From assembly GCA_024472245.1 (NCBI GenBank), contig JANBXD010000006.1, forward strand, positions 1,240,001 to 1,304,000: a DNA stretch of 64,000 bases, written 5' to 3'. Shown here in pieces: positions 1 through 9,776 of this stretch; positions within the stretch are counted from its first letter, which is position 1, and each line of letters opens with the position of its first letter. A model generated the notes under the pieces. It searched no databases, was not told where the DNA came from, and saw nothing but the letters and a program-made list of their open reading frames with translations. The DNA comes from Beauveria sp. NWAFU-1. Its lineage: Eukaryota > Ascomycota > Sordariomycetes > Hypocreales > Cordycipitaceae. Position numbers and translations under genes: made by a program.

Positions 1-967
1 CGACCCAGAGCTCGTCCGTCAGCCAGATGGGCAGGGCGGCCGTCTCAGGGCCCTTGATGTGGATGCTCTTGACGTTGCTCCATTTCTGCGGCACCCACTT
101 TTCCACGAGCGCGGCGGCGACGGCGTCGACGTTGTCGGCGATTTGGTCCGCGGTCCAGCTGGCGTAGCCGATGCGCACGGCCGTGTTGGTCGACGGGCTC
201 AGGCTGACGAGCGCAGAGCCCACTGCCTTGTTCACTTCTTTGGCAATCTGCGCGGGCGTGCCGGCATTGACATTATTCTCGCCGCCGGCCGTCTTCCTGT
301 CACGCTTGCCGCGCTTGCCGTTGACCTTGGGCACCTTGGCCTGCAAGTCCACAGGGACGGGCCGCTTAGTGGTGGTCTTGTAGAAAGTCTTGCCGAGGAT
401 CTTGGGCAGGCGGTTGATGATGCGGTCGTCACCGAGAAAGACGTCGTGCTCAGAAAAGAGCTTGCGCTGGGCCTCGTACTGCGCGTACTTGGCCTTGAGC
501 TTGGTCACGTCAATGACGCGGCCGATGCGCTTGCGCAGGTCCGCGGGGAACTCGTCGCTGGCCACAATGTTCTTGTAGGCGCGCTGTGGGTCGGCGGTGA
601 TGAGGCACACCGACAGATCCTCGTCGTCGGCATGGAGGGGGTGCGGCAGCACAATCTTGCCCGGGTGCAGCCTGGACTTGTCGGCAATATGGCGCTTGGT
701 CGTCAGCGTCAGCCAGACGGGCGTGTCGGCCGTGTCGTCATCTTCAGCGTCGGCGAGCAGGTTCTTCTTGGCCGAGGGATCCTCGGCAGACTCCTTGGCG
801 GCCTTCTTTATGTGCGCGAGGAGAGCCTTGGAGGCCTTGAGAGTCTGCACCGCAGTTAGCATTTGCTGAGTTTGGGCCGCGCTGTGAATTTCAATTATTA
901 CCTGATCATGGCTAATGGAGACAATCTCAGTGGAGCCGGCAGCGGCGACATCTTTAGAGGGAGCCAT
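1..967 (-). CDS. Ribosomal L1-domain nucleolar protein (Utp30/Cic1 family), 3' end cut by window edge
   Basis: The reading frame stays open on the minus strand from the ATG at 967 to the window edge, about 322 codons, so the C-terminus is missing. The protein starts MAPSKDVAAAGSTE and contains a ribosomal L1p/L10e-like fold: an N-terminal helix with 'QTLKASKALLAHIKK', a central part with 'LPHPLH' and 'VCLITADPQ', and a late segment 'VRIGYASWTADQIADNV' that matches the closing part of L1 domains. Family members (yeast Utp30 and Cic1/Nsa3, human RSL1D1) act in the nucleolus in pre-rRNA processing and 60S/90S assembly. Which of the two paralogues this is cannot be decided without the C-terminus. 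The long plus-strand frame across the same bases is its antisense shadow. Family call fairly sure; exact orthologue uncertain. Confidence 0.8.
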   Translation of the reverse strand, partial: MAPSKDVAAAGSTEIVSISHDQVIIEIHSAAQTQQMLTAVQTLKASKALLAHIKKAAKESAEDPSAKKNLLADAEDDDTADTPVWLTLTTKRHIADKSRLHPGKIVLPHPLHADDEDLSVCLITADPQRAYKNIVASDEFPADLRKRIGRVIDVTKLKAKYAQYEAQRKLFSEHDVFLGDDRIINRLPKILGKTFYKTTTKRPVPVDLQAKVPKVNGKRGKRDRKTAGGENNVNAGTPAQIAKEVNKAVGSALVSLSPSTNTAVRIGYASWTADQIADNVDAVAAALVEKWVPQKWSNVKSIHIKGPETAALPIWLTDELWV

Positions 968-3000
968 GGCGAGCTGTATTGTATGGTAATCGTCGTCTAT
1001 GTAAATGGGCACCAAGTGGTGATGGGACCTTTTTTTTTCTGAGACTCAATAATTTTTTGGCGGTGAGGGTCGCTCAGCCAGCAAAGTGGCAGAAAAATGG
1101 CTGGCGTGACCAAAAGGGAAATTTGGACTGGCTAAATTCTGGGTCGGAACATGCAAGCGCCGGGCTCCGGTTTGCACGGGCGGTCCTCCGATGCGTCCCA
1201 CTTTAATTATCGGCATCGATGCCAGAACGAACGGTAGCTATGTCATGGTAGAGGTGAAGTCGATTGGAAGTAAAATTGTTCTGTTTCAAAGCTCACAATT
1301 GGAAGAAAATTAGAGCATATGAGGACTGCTGCTCTTATTGATCGTGGTGGCTGGGTTGTTTTCTAATGGCATGCCCGCGCCCTAGGTTTGCAGCCACAGA
1401 ATCGCTAGAGCGGTTTAGACGTCATACTACACTACTGGGGCTCAGCGAACAATTATTACGCACAAGCAGGCCGTATTGCTGGGCATATTCGGCTTTGAAT
1501 GCTGGAGTGCAGTAGAACTCGCACGGCAGGAGCAAACTCGTGTATCTGCAGTCGATGACGATTATTAATTACTGTGCTTGGATCCAATATCCGAGTGCGT
1601 GTCTGTACAAGTTTCGAGAGTGGGACAGACGCGGTTCCGCGACGTGAGCCGGGGGGACGTCGGAGGGCCTGGCGCGGGTGTTTCACCAGAACGTAGTATG
1701 TATAGGGGAACAATGCAATTTTGAAGCTGTTGAGGGGATACAAGAAGGAGGACAAGTCTATATATTTAGATCTCACGAGATCTTTGCGGAGTCGCGTGCC
1801 ACACGTTGGGCCGCTGGTAAAGAGCCTGCAGGAACGGTCATGGGACGGACAGAATTTAATGACTTGCACAATTGCAGAGTGGGGAAGCAGAGGTGTTTGT
1901 AATTCTTACTGGAGGAAACTCGAGCGTGATTTTTAGACAATGTACTCGGTATTGGTAGTAAGACAGAGAGTAGATGAAGAGACTGTGGTCCATGATATTG
2001 GGGGCGGTCATATCTAGCCACAGTCTCTTTGCTTTTTTATTAATCGATTTCCTGATCTTTCTTCCTTCTCTTACATTACTGTAGAGACGACAGTTTCCAA
2101 GAAAGGACAAATCACTACGAACCAGTGGACTGGTGCACAAGTCTGGCGCAGACGCGGTCCCTGGTCAGTGGAGACGTGTTTTTGCAGTGGCCGAGGGTGG
2201 CTGGTGGAAGAGTAGTGGGATGCATATGGGGCAGCACAGCATGTAAGAAAATTTGCTTGGTGGAATGATCGGTGTGAAGGGAGGGGGAGAGAGATTGAGA
2301 AGGCGAGGATTCAGATCAAAGGAGAATAAAAAAAATGTCGTGAGGTTGTTCGTCTATGGTAAAGCAAGTGCCAATGATTACAATGAACTGGATATCAATA
2401 CAGGGAGGCTTATAGTGGATATTGCACAACTTCAGGGCATAGTAGTGGTGCAAAGTCCGCTAAAACGCCCTGTAGATGGCCGCTGTGGCTCTAAGCGCCG
2501 GCCTGTTGTAGTGGATCCTATGCGCTGTAACGAACCAAAACGGGCCTGGGTGGCTGCATTGCTCGTCCGCTGCACAACTTGTACTTGCACAAGACCGACA
2601 CGCCAAAACGCGCGATGCGCCTACCATCGCGTTCGTGTCGTACACTACTAACCCAATGGCCCCCCTCCCTCTCTCCTCTTTCTACGCACACAACCACACT
2701 ACCACTTTATTCTCCAAGACGCTGACCATCTACCTGCGACCGCCTTGGCCGGCCCGTTGACACATTCTTGTTTCTATTTACAGACTTGTGCCCTCGACAT
2801 ACTCGACCTTGCTCTGGCATATCCCTCCACGCCCTCGCTTCCGGTGTAAGTCTGCCATTGCCGTCCACCGCGACATACGCCTCATACGGAGCGACGCCAC
2901 GACCATACGACGCGAATTGACGCGGCTCTACTCGAATAAGACTCACGAGAATACACCAGCACGATAATTAGACATCGAACTGTCACGACCATCGCGTATC
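968..3000. other. Intergenic region, divergent promoters; one strong hairpin
   Basis: Two kilobases between the divergent L1-domain gene and the FHA gene. Short frames here have no recognisable protein character. The only clear structure is the hairpin at 1977-2029. The last 400 bases are C-rich, with ACGCGA/GACGCG words near 2910-2925, and are probably the promoter and leader of the FHA gene. Confidence 0.5.
1977..2029. repeat. Perfect 12-bp inverted repeat (hairpin) followed by a T run
   Basis: AAGAGACTGTGG at 1977-1988 is the exact reverse complement of CCACAGTCTCTT at 2018-2029, with a 29-nt loop. The right arm is followed after two bases by a run of six or more T. The arrangement would suit a structured RNA with a Pol III-type terminator, or a terminal palindrome of a lost element. 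No known RNA family was recognised. Confidence 0.6.
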
Positions 3001-4638
3001 ATGCCGTCTGATTCTCCCGCAGCGGCTGGCTCGTCGGCAAACGAACCCCGACTACCCATGCCTTCTAGCCCTTATACATCGCTGGCTGGTACTAAGCGGC
3101 CAGCTTCCGCTCTGCTGCCACCATTTGAGCCTCTTTCCTCTTCGCCTGGCCTTCCTCGGCCATCAAAATGCCAGATCAGGGGCCAAGATGCCAACCTGCG
3201 CTATCCCACGCCCATCCCTACATCAAGCACTGGTATCCTGTCCAGCTCCCCGCTGCGGCGTAATTCGATTGCCATTGGTGCAGCTCGCGCTGCCCAGACG
3301 GAAAAACGGGCTCCCCTTGACGCTCTTCCCTGTGTAGAGCTCGCGGAAAACGGAGAGACACTCTTCATGGGCCGCTCCTCCAACTCATCCCACTTCCAGT
3401 TGTCCGCGAGCCGCTTGATATCACGTGTACATGTCAAGGCCCGTTATATTGCTGCTACCCAACCCGAAGAAGCAAACAAGGTAGAGATTGTTTGTGAGGG
3501 TTGGAATGGTCTGAAGTTGCGCTGTCAAGACCGAAGCTGGGAATTGTCCAAGGGGGATAGCTTTACAAGCGAGACAGAAGCCGAGATCGTACTTGACGTA
3601 CAGGACACGCGCGTGCTGATTCAATGGCCACGTCACTTCTCTCCGGCTGACAATACTGGTCACCTCTCCGACTCAAGCTGGGATGATTCTCCCCCACGAT
3701 CCCAGACACGTCGCGGTGGCCTCCTGGACTCCTCTCCGCTTCGCCGCCATACGGCCTCTATTCGGTCTCCTGTAAGCCCCACGCCCATCCACCCGGCAAG
3801 TTCACAGCGCAATCATGGCCTGTTACCTAGCCCACTGGACCGTGATGGCAACATTGAGATTTACGAGGATGGGCCGGATCTACCGGGGGGGCAGCATGAA
3901 ACGTCTCTAGATCCTAATGCCAGCATGTTGACGGAGGCCACTGCTAGCTTCCACAGCCATCTGGGCGACGACGACGACAGTGGTGAGGAGCACAACCCCG
4001 ATGAGGAGAATGACCCTATCGTTCATTCCTTTGGTCCCTTTGGCGCTGATATCTCCAACCGCCTCGCATCGATCATGGGCAAGTCTCCTCGCGCGCGTAA
4101 ACCCTTGGATGGTGATCTTCCTCAACTCGCCGAAAACCCAGAGGCATCTGAGACGCACACTGAGAGCAGCTTGCCATCGGATCCCCCGTCTTCGGACATA
4201 GAGGGAGAAAAGACACCCTCGCCAGAGGATGTGCTCGATAACGAGGAGGAAAGGGATCAGGAGCCGACGCCTCAGAAGCCCAAGGTCACCGTGCACCCCA
4301 GCGTTGGTAACCACGTGGTCAACCAGCTCGCGTACTCTCGACTCTCGTCCACGCCCTTGTCGACCATTATGCAACATCTCCCTGCCGATTTAAAGGTCGA
4401 TCTTACTTGCGATGCCCTTCGCGACGTAATCGAGTCGACAAGGTGTATTGGCATCATCACACGCCAGGGCAAGGACGCTGCAGGCAAGGCGCTAGAGAGT
4501 GAGTACTACTACATGGCCGAAGAGGACAATGACGACCAGCGAAGGGCTGCAGTTGTGGACGGGCTACGCAAGCCAAGCTTGAGGGCCTGTCGCAAGCAGC
4601 ACAAGCAGTATTACTGGAAGCGTCCTCGCACACCTTAG
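3001..4638 (+). CDS. FHA-domain protein, TOS4-like
   Basis: Single-exon gene of 545 aa. After a low-complexity Ser/Pro N-terminus, residues about 111-215 form a forkhead-associated domain. It carries the phosphothreonine-binding signature as GRSS at about 124 and SRVH at about 141. A long acidic, Ser/Pro-rich middle follows. The C-terminal block (VVDGLRKPSLRACRKQHKQY, ending in WKRPRTP) looks conserved rather than random. Yeast Tos4/Plm2 are FHA proteins made at G1/S that bind chromatin and histone deacetylases and sustain transcription under replication stress. Function here is inferred from the domain and the overall plan. The ATG at 3001 is the first in frame. Several SSPLRR-type SP sites in the disordered parts would suit CDK phosphorylation. 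Confidence 0.85.
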   Translation: MPSDSPAAAGSSANEPRLPMPSSPYTSLAGTKRPASALLPPFEPLSSSPGLPRPSKCQIRGQDANLRYPTPIPTSSTGILSSSPLRRNSIAIGAARAAQTEKRAPLDALPCVELAENGETLFMGRSSNSSHFQLSASRLISRVHVKARYIAATQPEEANKVEIVCEGWNGLKLRCQDRSWELSKGDSFTSETEAEIVLDVQDTRVLIQWPRHFSPADNTGHLSDSSWDDSPPRSQTRRGGLLDSSPLRRHTASIRSPVSPTPIHPASSQRNHGLLPSPLDRDGNIEIYEDGPDLPGGQHETSLDPNASMLTEATASFHSHLGDDDDSGEEHNPDEENDPIVHSFGPFGADISNRLASIMGKSPRARKPLDGDLPQLAENPEASETHTESSLPSDPPSSDIEGEKTPSPEDVLDNEEERDQEPTPQKPKVTVHPSVGNHVVNQLAYSRLSSTPLSTIMQHLPADLKVDLTCDALRDVIESTRCIGIITRQGKDAAGKALESEYYYMAEEDNDDQRRAAVVDGLRKPSLRACRKQHKQYYWKRPRTP

Positions 4639-6321
4639 ATGCCGACAGTTGAAGGTTGTTGAAAGGGCCTCGCAGTCGAGCAGCTGCAATGCGGCATAGT
4701 GGGGAGTAACTGGGGTTGGTTTTTATGCATAGCATGGCGTCGTCTTTTTTTATCGTTTTGATTTCTTCAATTCCGTGTCAGATTGTCTAAAGTACTGTTC
4801 TACAATTTCTCTGTGTGGCACATGATTTGACTTCGGTCTATCGTGTCGCTGTTGGATTTTTACTATTACTTCTTTGCCGCGAGGCACTTTTGTTGGACGA
4901 TGGTCGTTTTCGGAGCTGAGAGGGATAATCTAACGGGATATAAGCGTCACTGGTGAAGCATTGATGGGCAAGGAAAAAGAAATTGTTACAGTGCGTGGAT
5001 TCCTGTTGGCATTTTTGAGACCGTTTTATACCCAACCAATGGCAGTTTTTGTTGTTTTATCTGCAGTGTTGGAATTGGGACCGGCGCACGGGGGCGGAAC
5101 TGGTTGTTCCTTTTTCTTGTTGACTGTTCATGTATCATAGACTTCAAGGTAGTCTACATGCTTATTACCTCTCATGCCTGGACACCGCATCGTGACGCCT
5201 TGCTCACCCAGCACATGTATAAGCCGGGTGGCGAGGCCAAGTCTGCGTGAAACTGGAGACCGCCGCGAGGGCTTTGTATCCGTTCTAGAGCATCTTTTTC
5301 TGGCATGAGGACAGGATAGTCCGAGTCCTTCCTATTCAAGAAGCTCTTTTGTTGAGCTCGCTGCGTGTGTGATGGCCGGGGTTTTTGGGGGCCACAGGGC
5401 CAGCCGGCTTTGGGTTGTGGCCCGTGAGGATCGGGATTGGGCGACAACGCGCGTCCTGTAATCGATGTCACCGCTCCGAAAATGGAGCTGCTCATCCAGA
5501 ATGACGATTTTATTTCCGAAATTGGGATCAAGAGGTGGAAGAAAAATCTCTGATTTTCATTCGGGTCAGTGTGTTATTTGCGGTTTGGTGCGGTTGTCGG
5601 ATGGGAACGGTGTTGGCAGCGGGAGGTCGGCCCGAAGTATGATGGAACTCTCTCGAAAAGGTAAAGGCGAGGTAGCAACAAGAGATGGAAGAAGGTTCTT
5701 CGGGTTGTCTCGAGACGTAATCCTGCTTATTCATTTGTCTCAGGCCATTGTCAAGCATCGCCACTACATCTGCTTGTGCGTGGTTACGAGGGGGATCGAA
5801 TGACTCAAAGGCTATTCACTCGCAGAGGACTTGCAAAAACAAGTGAAGACAAATACAAGATGATATTTACAAAATGTAAAAGCGATGCCAATGTATATGT
5901 CAATCCGGCTGTATAGAGTACAAAGAAGGAGCGTGCATGAACGGTGCCTGTTAGGTGTGGCCTGTGGCTGGGCCACGGCCCACAATTTACACTGATATAT
6001 CATCATTATTCCAGTTAACTCATTGCTAATTAGCCGGGTGCTGATTAAAAAATTGACTAGCTGTTGATTGACTGGCTGCTGGTTGACCAGCACAGCGACC
6101 GATGACAAAGTATTAGACAAATAATTATACCTGTAACATGAGGTAAAAATATATAACAAATGTAGTAAATTTCTTTAGTCTAACTTCTACACTGAAATAG
6201 CTCTGTCGACGTCCCAGTCCGTCTCCTTGCCATTTTGGGTGAACAGGGCCGTGACAAACGCCGAGCCATTCGACCGCCAGCATGAAAGACTGAACCAAAA
6301 AGAAAAAGATTTTGAACAACA
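4639..6321. other. Intergenic region between convergent genes
   Basis: 1.7 kb separating the 3' ends of the FHA gene and the FunK1 gene. It is AT-rich beyond 5.8 kb. A short palindrome, TGCTGGTTGACCAGCA, lies near 6079. A minus-strand frame of 119 codons at 5172-5531 has no family features and was not called. No RNA gene recognised. Confidence 0.4.
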
Positions 6322-8856
6322 TCACTCATTTTTGAGCTTATCTAGTGTGTCCGTGTATGCGGCGTCAATTCGGTCGTAGGCCTCAGAGGCAGTGATGTCA
6401 GGGATAATTTCCAGCACCATGCGCAGCTGCCAGCACAAGTCCTTCAGCCTTTCCATCGTTTTAGGAAATCTGTCAAGAAGTTGATCAAACCTCGAATTCA
6501 CAAATTTCAGAGCGATCATCTTGCTATCGCCAGCTTCTCTGGCACTTCTCCACCAGACTGCGCAAGGATTGGTTGAAGGCTGTTGCTCGTTGCCCCTGAA
6601 CTGAGGTTTTTTCCAAGCTGTTTGAGAGCAAAGCCAGATTAGTACCCAGAGAAAGGACTGCAAGTCGTGATAGTAACTGTGCACTGCACGTTCTCCTTCT
6701 TGGTTGACAATCTCCCAGGCCATGAACTCCATCGTACCAGTTCGGTCGCTTCTTGGACTTGCCGTCGTGCTGCGCAGATCTTTGGCCATGTCGAGGTCAA
6801 TCAGCATACCGCCAAAGCCTTTGTTCTTCTTGGCTGGTGTGATGATAATATTATTCACGGAGATATCACGATGCAATATTCCATTTTCGTAGAGAGATCT
6901 GTGTGCCCTTGTCGCACCTTGTAGCGCAGCGACAAGCTCGGTCAGGGTTTTATACTCGGTAATGACTTTTCCCCTCGGTTGAGTCAAGATGGCGAATAGT
7001 GTTCTAGAAGTGTAGGGACTAGCCAAGGTATCGGCGACTGGAGCTTCCTGCACTTTCACAACCTCTTGAGCTTGTTTACCCTTGCTAGATGCGCCGCTCA
7101 CAGGATCGTCCCTATCGGAGATACTGGCCCCATGGGAGGCATGATCATAAAGTCGTTCAAGGTTCCAACGAGATTTTTCTCGGGGCCTTTGTTCATCGAT
7201 GCTGTCGCGTTGGGACTCGGCACTGTAGTTCGAAGCGGAGCGTGTGTGTCGACTGTAGTTCGAAGCGGAGCGTGTGTGTCGACTGTGGTTCGAAGCGGAG
7301 CGTGTGTGTCGAATATGTCGCCGTTTCGCAGCTGGTGAATCAGAGACTGAACCAGACAATTCTTGAGAGCCACGTTTGGACGTGGACGCTGATGTGTTCG
7401 TATACGACGTACTGCCGGGTGTGCGAGTTCCATCGGCGGCATCAAAAGCACGAAATTTCACTTTTCTTGCAGTAGCAAAGTCGAGTCCTTCTCTCAGATC
7501 GCTCACTTTGACCAGCTCTTTGTGTGCAATTAGCTTGGGCACCCCTACCACGCCTCTTTTTTGAGCTTCCTGAAGAATGGCCAATTCCGACTCTCTGTCC
7601 TGTGAGATCCAAGACAGCTTCAAGACGCCCTGGTTTGCAGAGAAGCAGGTCGTTCCGCGAGTGGCAATCGCAGACTGAGAAAAAAGTAATGGGCCTATCT
7701 CAACGGTGATAGGCTTCGAAGAGTTGTCGCTCTCAAGCTTAATCTTCTGTTGCATTGCACGGCGAGACTTTCCTTTGCGGCCTCCCTTTTCCTTCTCAAA
7801 GAAAGAGAATGCTCCAAGCTGTTCACTTGACAGTGTCGCATATCCGATAATCGCGCGGGCAAAAAGTTCGGGGTTTCCATGTATGTCAACTTCCTCAGAG
7901 CGGAAAGCGCCGCATCGATCAAAATTCCAGAACTCTATGGTGCTTCCCCGAAATGTGAAAGCAGGAAGAAACATTCTGGTGGGTTGAGCGGAAAAGACAA
8001 CTCTAGCATAGCGGGCCAATTGACTCAGGACGCTCTTCAGCTTGTCTTTCTGGTGGGTGCTTTTGTGTTCTCCAACAACAGTAATATTGGATTCGCTGAA
8101 TTCTGTACTGCCGGGAGTGGGCCGATAGAAAAACATATCTATCTGGACCTTGCTCTCTAATTCGTGAGCGGTACTGTTTCTCCCGAGTTTGTTTGGGGCA
8201 TTTGGTGAACACTCAGTCAGAATATCGTCCAGCCACTTGTAAACACTATTCTCGTCGGTCCTCTTTGGAAAGTCGATCCATTTTCCGTTTTTGTAATGAC
8301 GCCGGAGGAGTGCCTTGACCGCGGGGTGTTTGGCGGAGATTGTGCCAAAATAGCGTTCAATAAACCCCTTCACATCTTTGAAAACGCAATTCTTCAGCTC
8401 TTGAATGAGACTAGCTTCAAGTTCCTCTCGGTTTGCCTTGTCCGTGAAATGCTTTGTGCTGGCCCTCACCGGTGAATACTTCTCCATCCCTCTGGGCATG
8501 CTCCTTCGGCGCTTGTCGATCAAGTCTTTTACAGCTTCCCAAACAAGTTCATCATCTCCTTCTCTGAAGTTCTGACAAGTTTCGAGAAAGCTTGCCAAGT
8601 AATCAACTTTGAATGGATTGAAGGCAGTCAGGGCTTTGGTCAGCTCACCATGGACGGTACTTGTTTTGTTGCTATCACGAATGTAGCGACTGACTTCGTG
8701 CCTCCAAAAAAACGCTGAAAGAAAAGCATTTACTTGCTTCTGCCAAGCCTCATCTTTGGTGCCTGTTTCAAGAAACTTTTGAGCTCTCTCCCTGATAGTT
8801 TCATCCAGGGGTTCTTTTTTGGCAATGATTTGCCGTTCTGATTTTTCGAGTGGCAT
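6322..8856 (-). CDS. Fungal-specific FunK1-type protein kinase
   Basis: Intronless 844-aa gene. The N-terminal half carries the extended FunK1 region ('FYRPTPGSTEFSESN', 'VVFSAQPTRMFLPAFTFRG', 'IEFWNFDRCGAF'), which partly replaces the N-lobe. The C-lobe has the catalytic loop as LHRDISVNNIII near residue 662, the metal loop as LIDLDMAKD (DLD for DFG), and MAWEI where APE is expected. The Lys after HRD is Ser, as is usual in this family. FunK1 kinases are expanded in Pezizomycotina and Basidiomycota, and their substrates are mostly unknown. Residues 516-545 are three tandem copies of the decapeptide RHTRSASN(H/Y)S, encoded by an exact-length 30-bp DNA repeat, between the two halves. The gene abuts repeat-rich DNA on its 5' side, a common setting for these kinases. 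Confidence 0.9.
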   Translation of the reverse strand: MPLEKSERQIIAKKEPLDETIRERAQKFLETGTKDEAWQKQVNAFLSAFFWRHEVSRYIRDSNKTSTVHGELTKALTAFNPFKVDYLASFLETCQNFREGDDELVWEAVKDLIDKRRRSMPRGMEKYSPVRASTKHFTDKANREELEASLIQELKNCVFKDVKGFIERYFGTISAKHPAVKALLRRHYKNGKWIDFPKRTDENSVYKWLDDILTECSPNAPNKLGRNSTAHELESKVQIDMFFYRPTPGSTEFSESNITVVGEHKSTHQKDKLKSVLSQLARYARVVFSAQPTRMFLPAFTFRGSTIEFWNFDRCGAFRSEEVDIHGNPELFARAIIGYATLSSEQLGAFSFFEKEKGGRKGKSRRAMQQKIKLESDNSSKPITVEIGPLLFSQSAIATRGTTCFSANQGVLKLSWISQDRESELAILQEAQKRGVVGVPKLIAHKELVKVSDLREGLDFATARKVKFRAFDAADGTRTPGSTSYTNTSASTSKRGSQELSGSVSDSPAAKRRHIRHTRSASNHSRHTRSASNYSRHTRSASNYSAESQRDSIDEQRPREKSRWNLERLYDHASHGASISDRDDPVSGASSKGKQAQEVVKVQEAPVADTLASPYTSRTLFAILTQPRGKVITEYKTLTELVAALQGATRAHRSLYENGILHRDISVNNIIITPAKKNKGFGGMLIDLDMAKDLRSTTASPRSDRTGTMEFMAWEIVNQEGERAVHSYYHDLQSFLWVLIWLCSQTAWKKPQFRGNEQQPSTNPCAVWWRSAREAGDSKMIALKFVNSRFDQLLDRFPKTMERLKDLCWQLRMVLEIIPDITASEAYDRIDAAYTDTLDKLKNE
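7222..7311 (-). repeat. 30-bp tandem repeat, 3 copies, inside the FunK1 gene
   Basis: Units 7222-7251, 7252-7281 and 7282-7311 are nearly identical (one transition in the third). On the minus strand they encode three in-frame decapeptides rich in Arg, Ser and His, of the RxxS type that basophilic kinases favour. Near-identity suggests a recent expansion that could vary between strains. Confidence 0.95.
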
Positions 8857-9572
8857 TTTCTGTGGTAGCTATGCATGTCAGTACCGAGCATTCTAGTTAT
8901 TCTGGGGGATAAATCATCTATCTACCTTGATGCGTTTTGGGGTAAACCTTTCAACTAGAAACTGTAGGATATCGAACGTAGAGGTGACCGTAGCTGATCG
9001 GATGGCTAGGCGTTTGCTAATACGTTTTCGTATACCACGACACAGAAAGAGGGGGGGTTGCTTCGAAGAAAAAGATTCCGCGGGCCTAGAGCTTGTTGTT
9101 ACGATCTGGTGTGGGTAAGCCGTATTCGCCTCGATTTCCCCCAGTAAGGACTTCTGGTTGGGATGCGCTGGATCAACGCTCATGGGGGGAGAAAAGACGT
9201 TTTCAGGCACTTGACCTCTGTTGTTCGTTTCTTCAGTATGCTTTTGGGGTAGATTCAGCCAGCCAGCGAGGATTGGGAGTCGGACTTGATACCGATGGCT
9301 GTCGATGTTTCTTTTGATGGAGAAAGACTGTCAAGTCTGCTGTAGAATGCGTTCAGATTTATAGCAGCAGAGTTTTCACATTGTGTGGATAGAGTTTTCG
9401 CATAAGCGAGCCACGCGGCCTTTTTTACGCTGTCTGTTTATTCTTGAAAGTTCGTGGGCTAAGCGGGCGTTTACAGGACCTACGCGCGGGAGGCCTGTTC
9501 ATCTTTAGTTAGGCCACATTTTGAAGGCACTGACACGTCTTAGATATCTACCTAGGTAGGTATACTAATACA

Positions 9573-9596
9573 CCTAGGTACCTAGGTACCTAGGTA
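9573..9596. repeat. CCTAGGTA tandem repeat (3 units) with flanking partial units
   Basis: Three head-to-tail CCTAGGTA octamers, with further CCTAGGTAGG copies just upstream (about 9550). Each unit is itself near-palindromic. A single CCTAGGTACC also occurs near 30930 in another gene-free stretch, so the word recurs in non-coding DNA of this genome. Confidence 0.85.
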
Positions 9597-9652
9597 GGCG
9601 GGAGATAAGTGTTTTATGATATGGCACCTGGCAGCGTCTCCCGTTTGCAATA

Positions 9653-9776
9653 TCTCCTTGCCTTGCTGTCTACCTAGTAAGGCTGTTTAGCTACTGACAT
9701 GTGTCAGTATAATTTTGTATTAGCTTCTACACATGTCAGATGCCCTGACATCCTTACTAGACAAGGAGCAAGGAGA
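9653..9776. repeat. Imperfect inverted repeat, MITE-like
   Basis: The arm at 9653-9682 (starting TCTCCTTGCCTTG, ending CTAGTAAGG) pairs imperfectly with the reverse complement of 9752-9776. Inside lie two more palindromic words, TGACATGTGTCA and ACATGTCAG. A 124-bp stem with nested palindromes would suit a miniature inverted-repeat element. No target-site duplication could be confirmed by eye. Confidence 0.45.

Noticed and set aside
59..859. 266-codon plus-strand frame
   Set aside because: Antisense shadow of the L1-domain gene, whose translation has clear family motifs.
5172..5531. 119-codon minus-strand frame
   Set aside because: No domain, no promoter and no conservation-like pattern between two convergent genes.
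7222..7311. Short regular repeats considered as a CRISPR array
   Set aside because: Tandem without spacers, coding, and in a eukaryotic genome.
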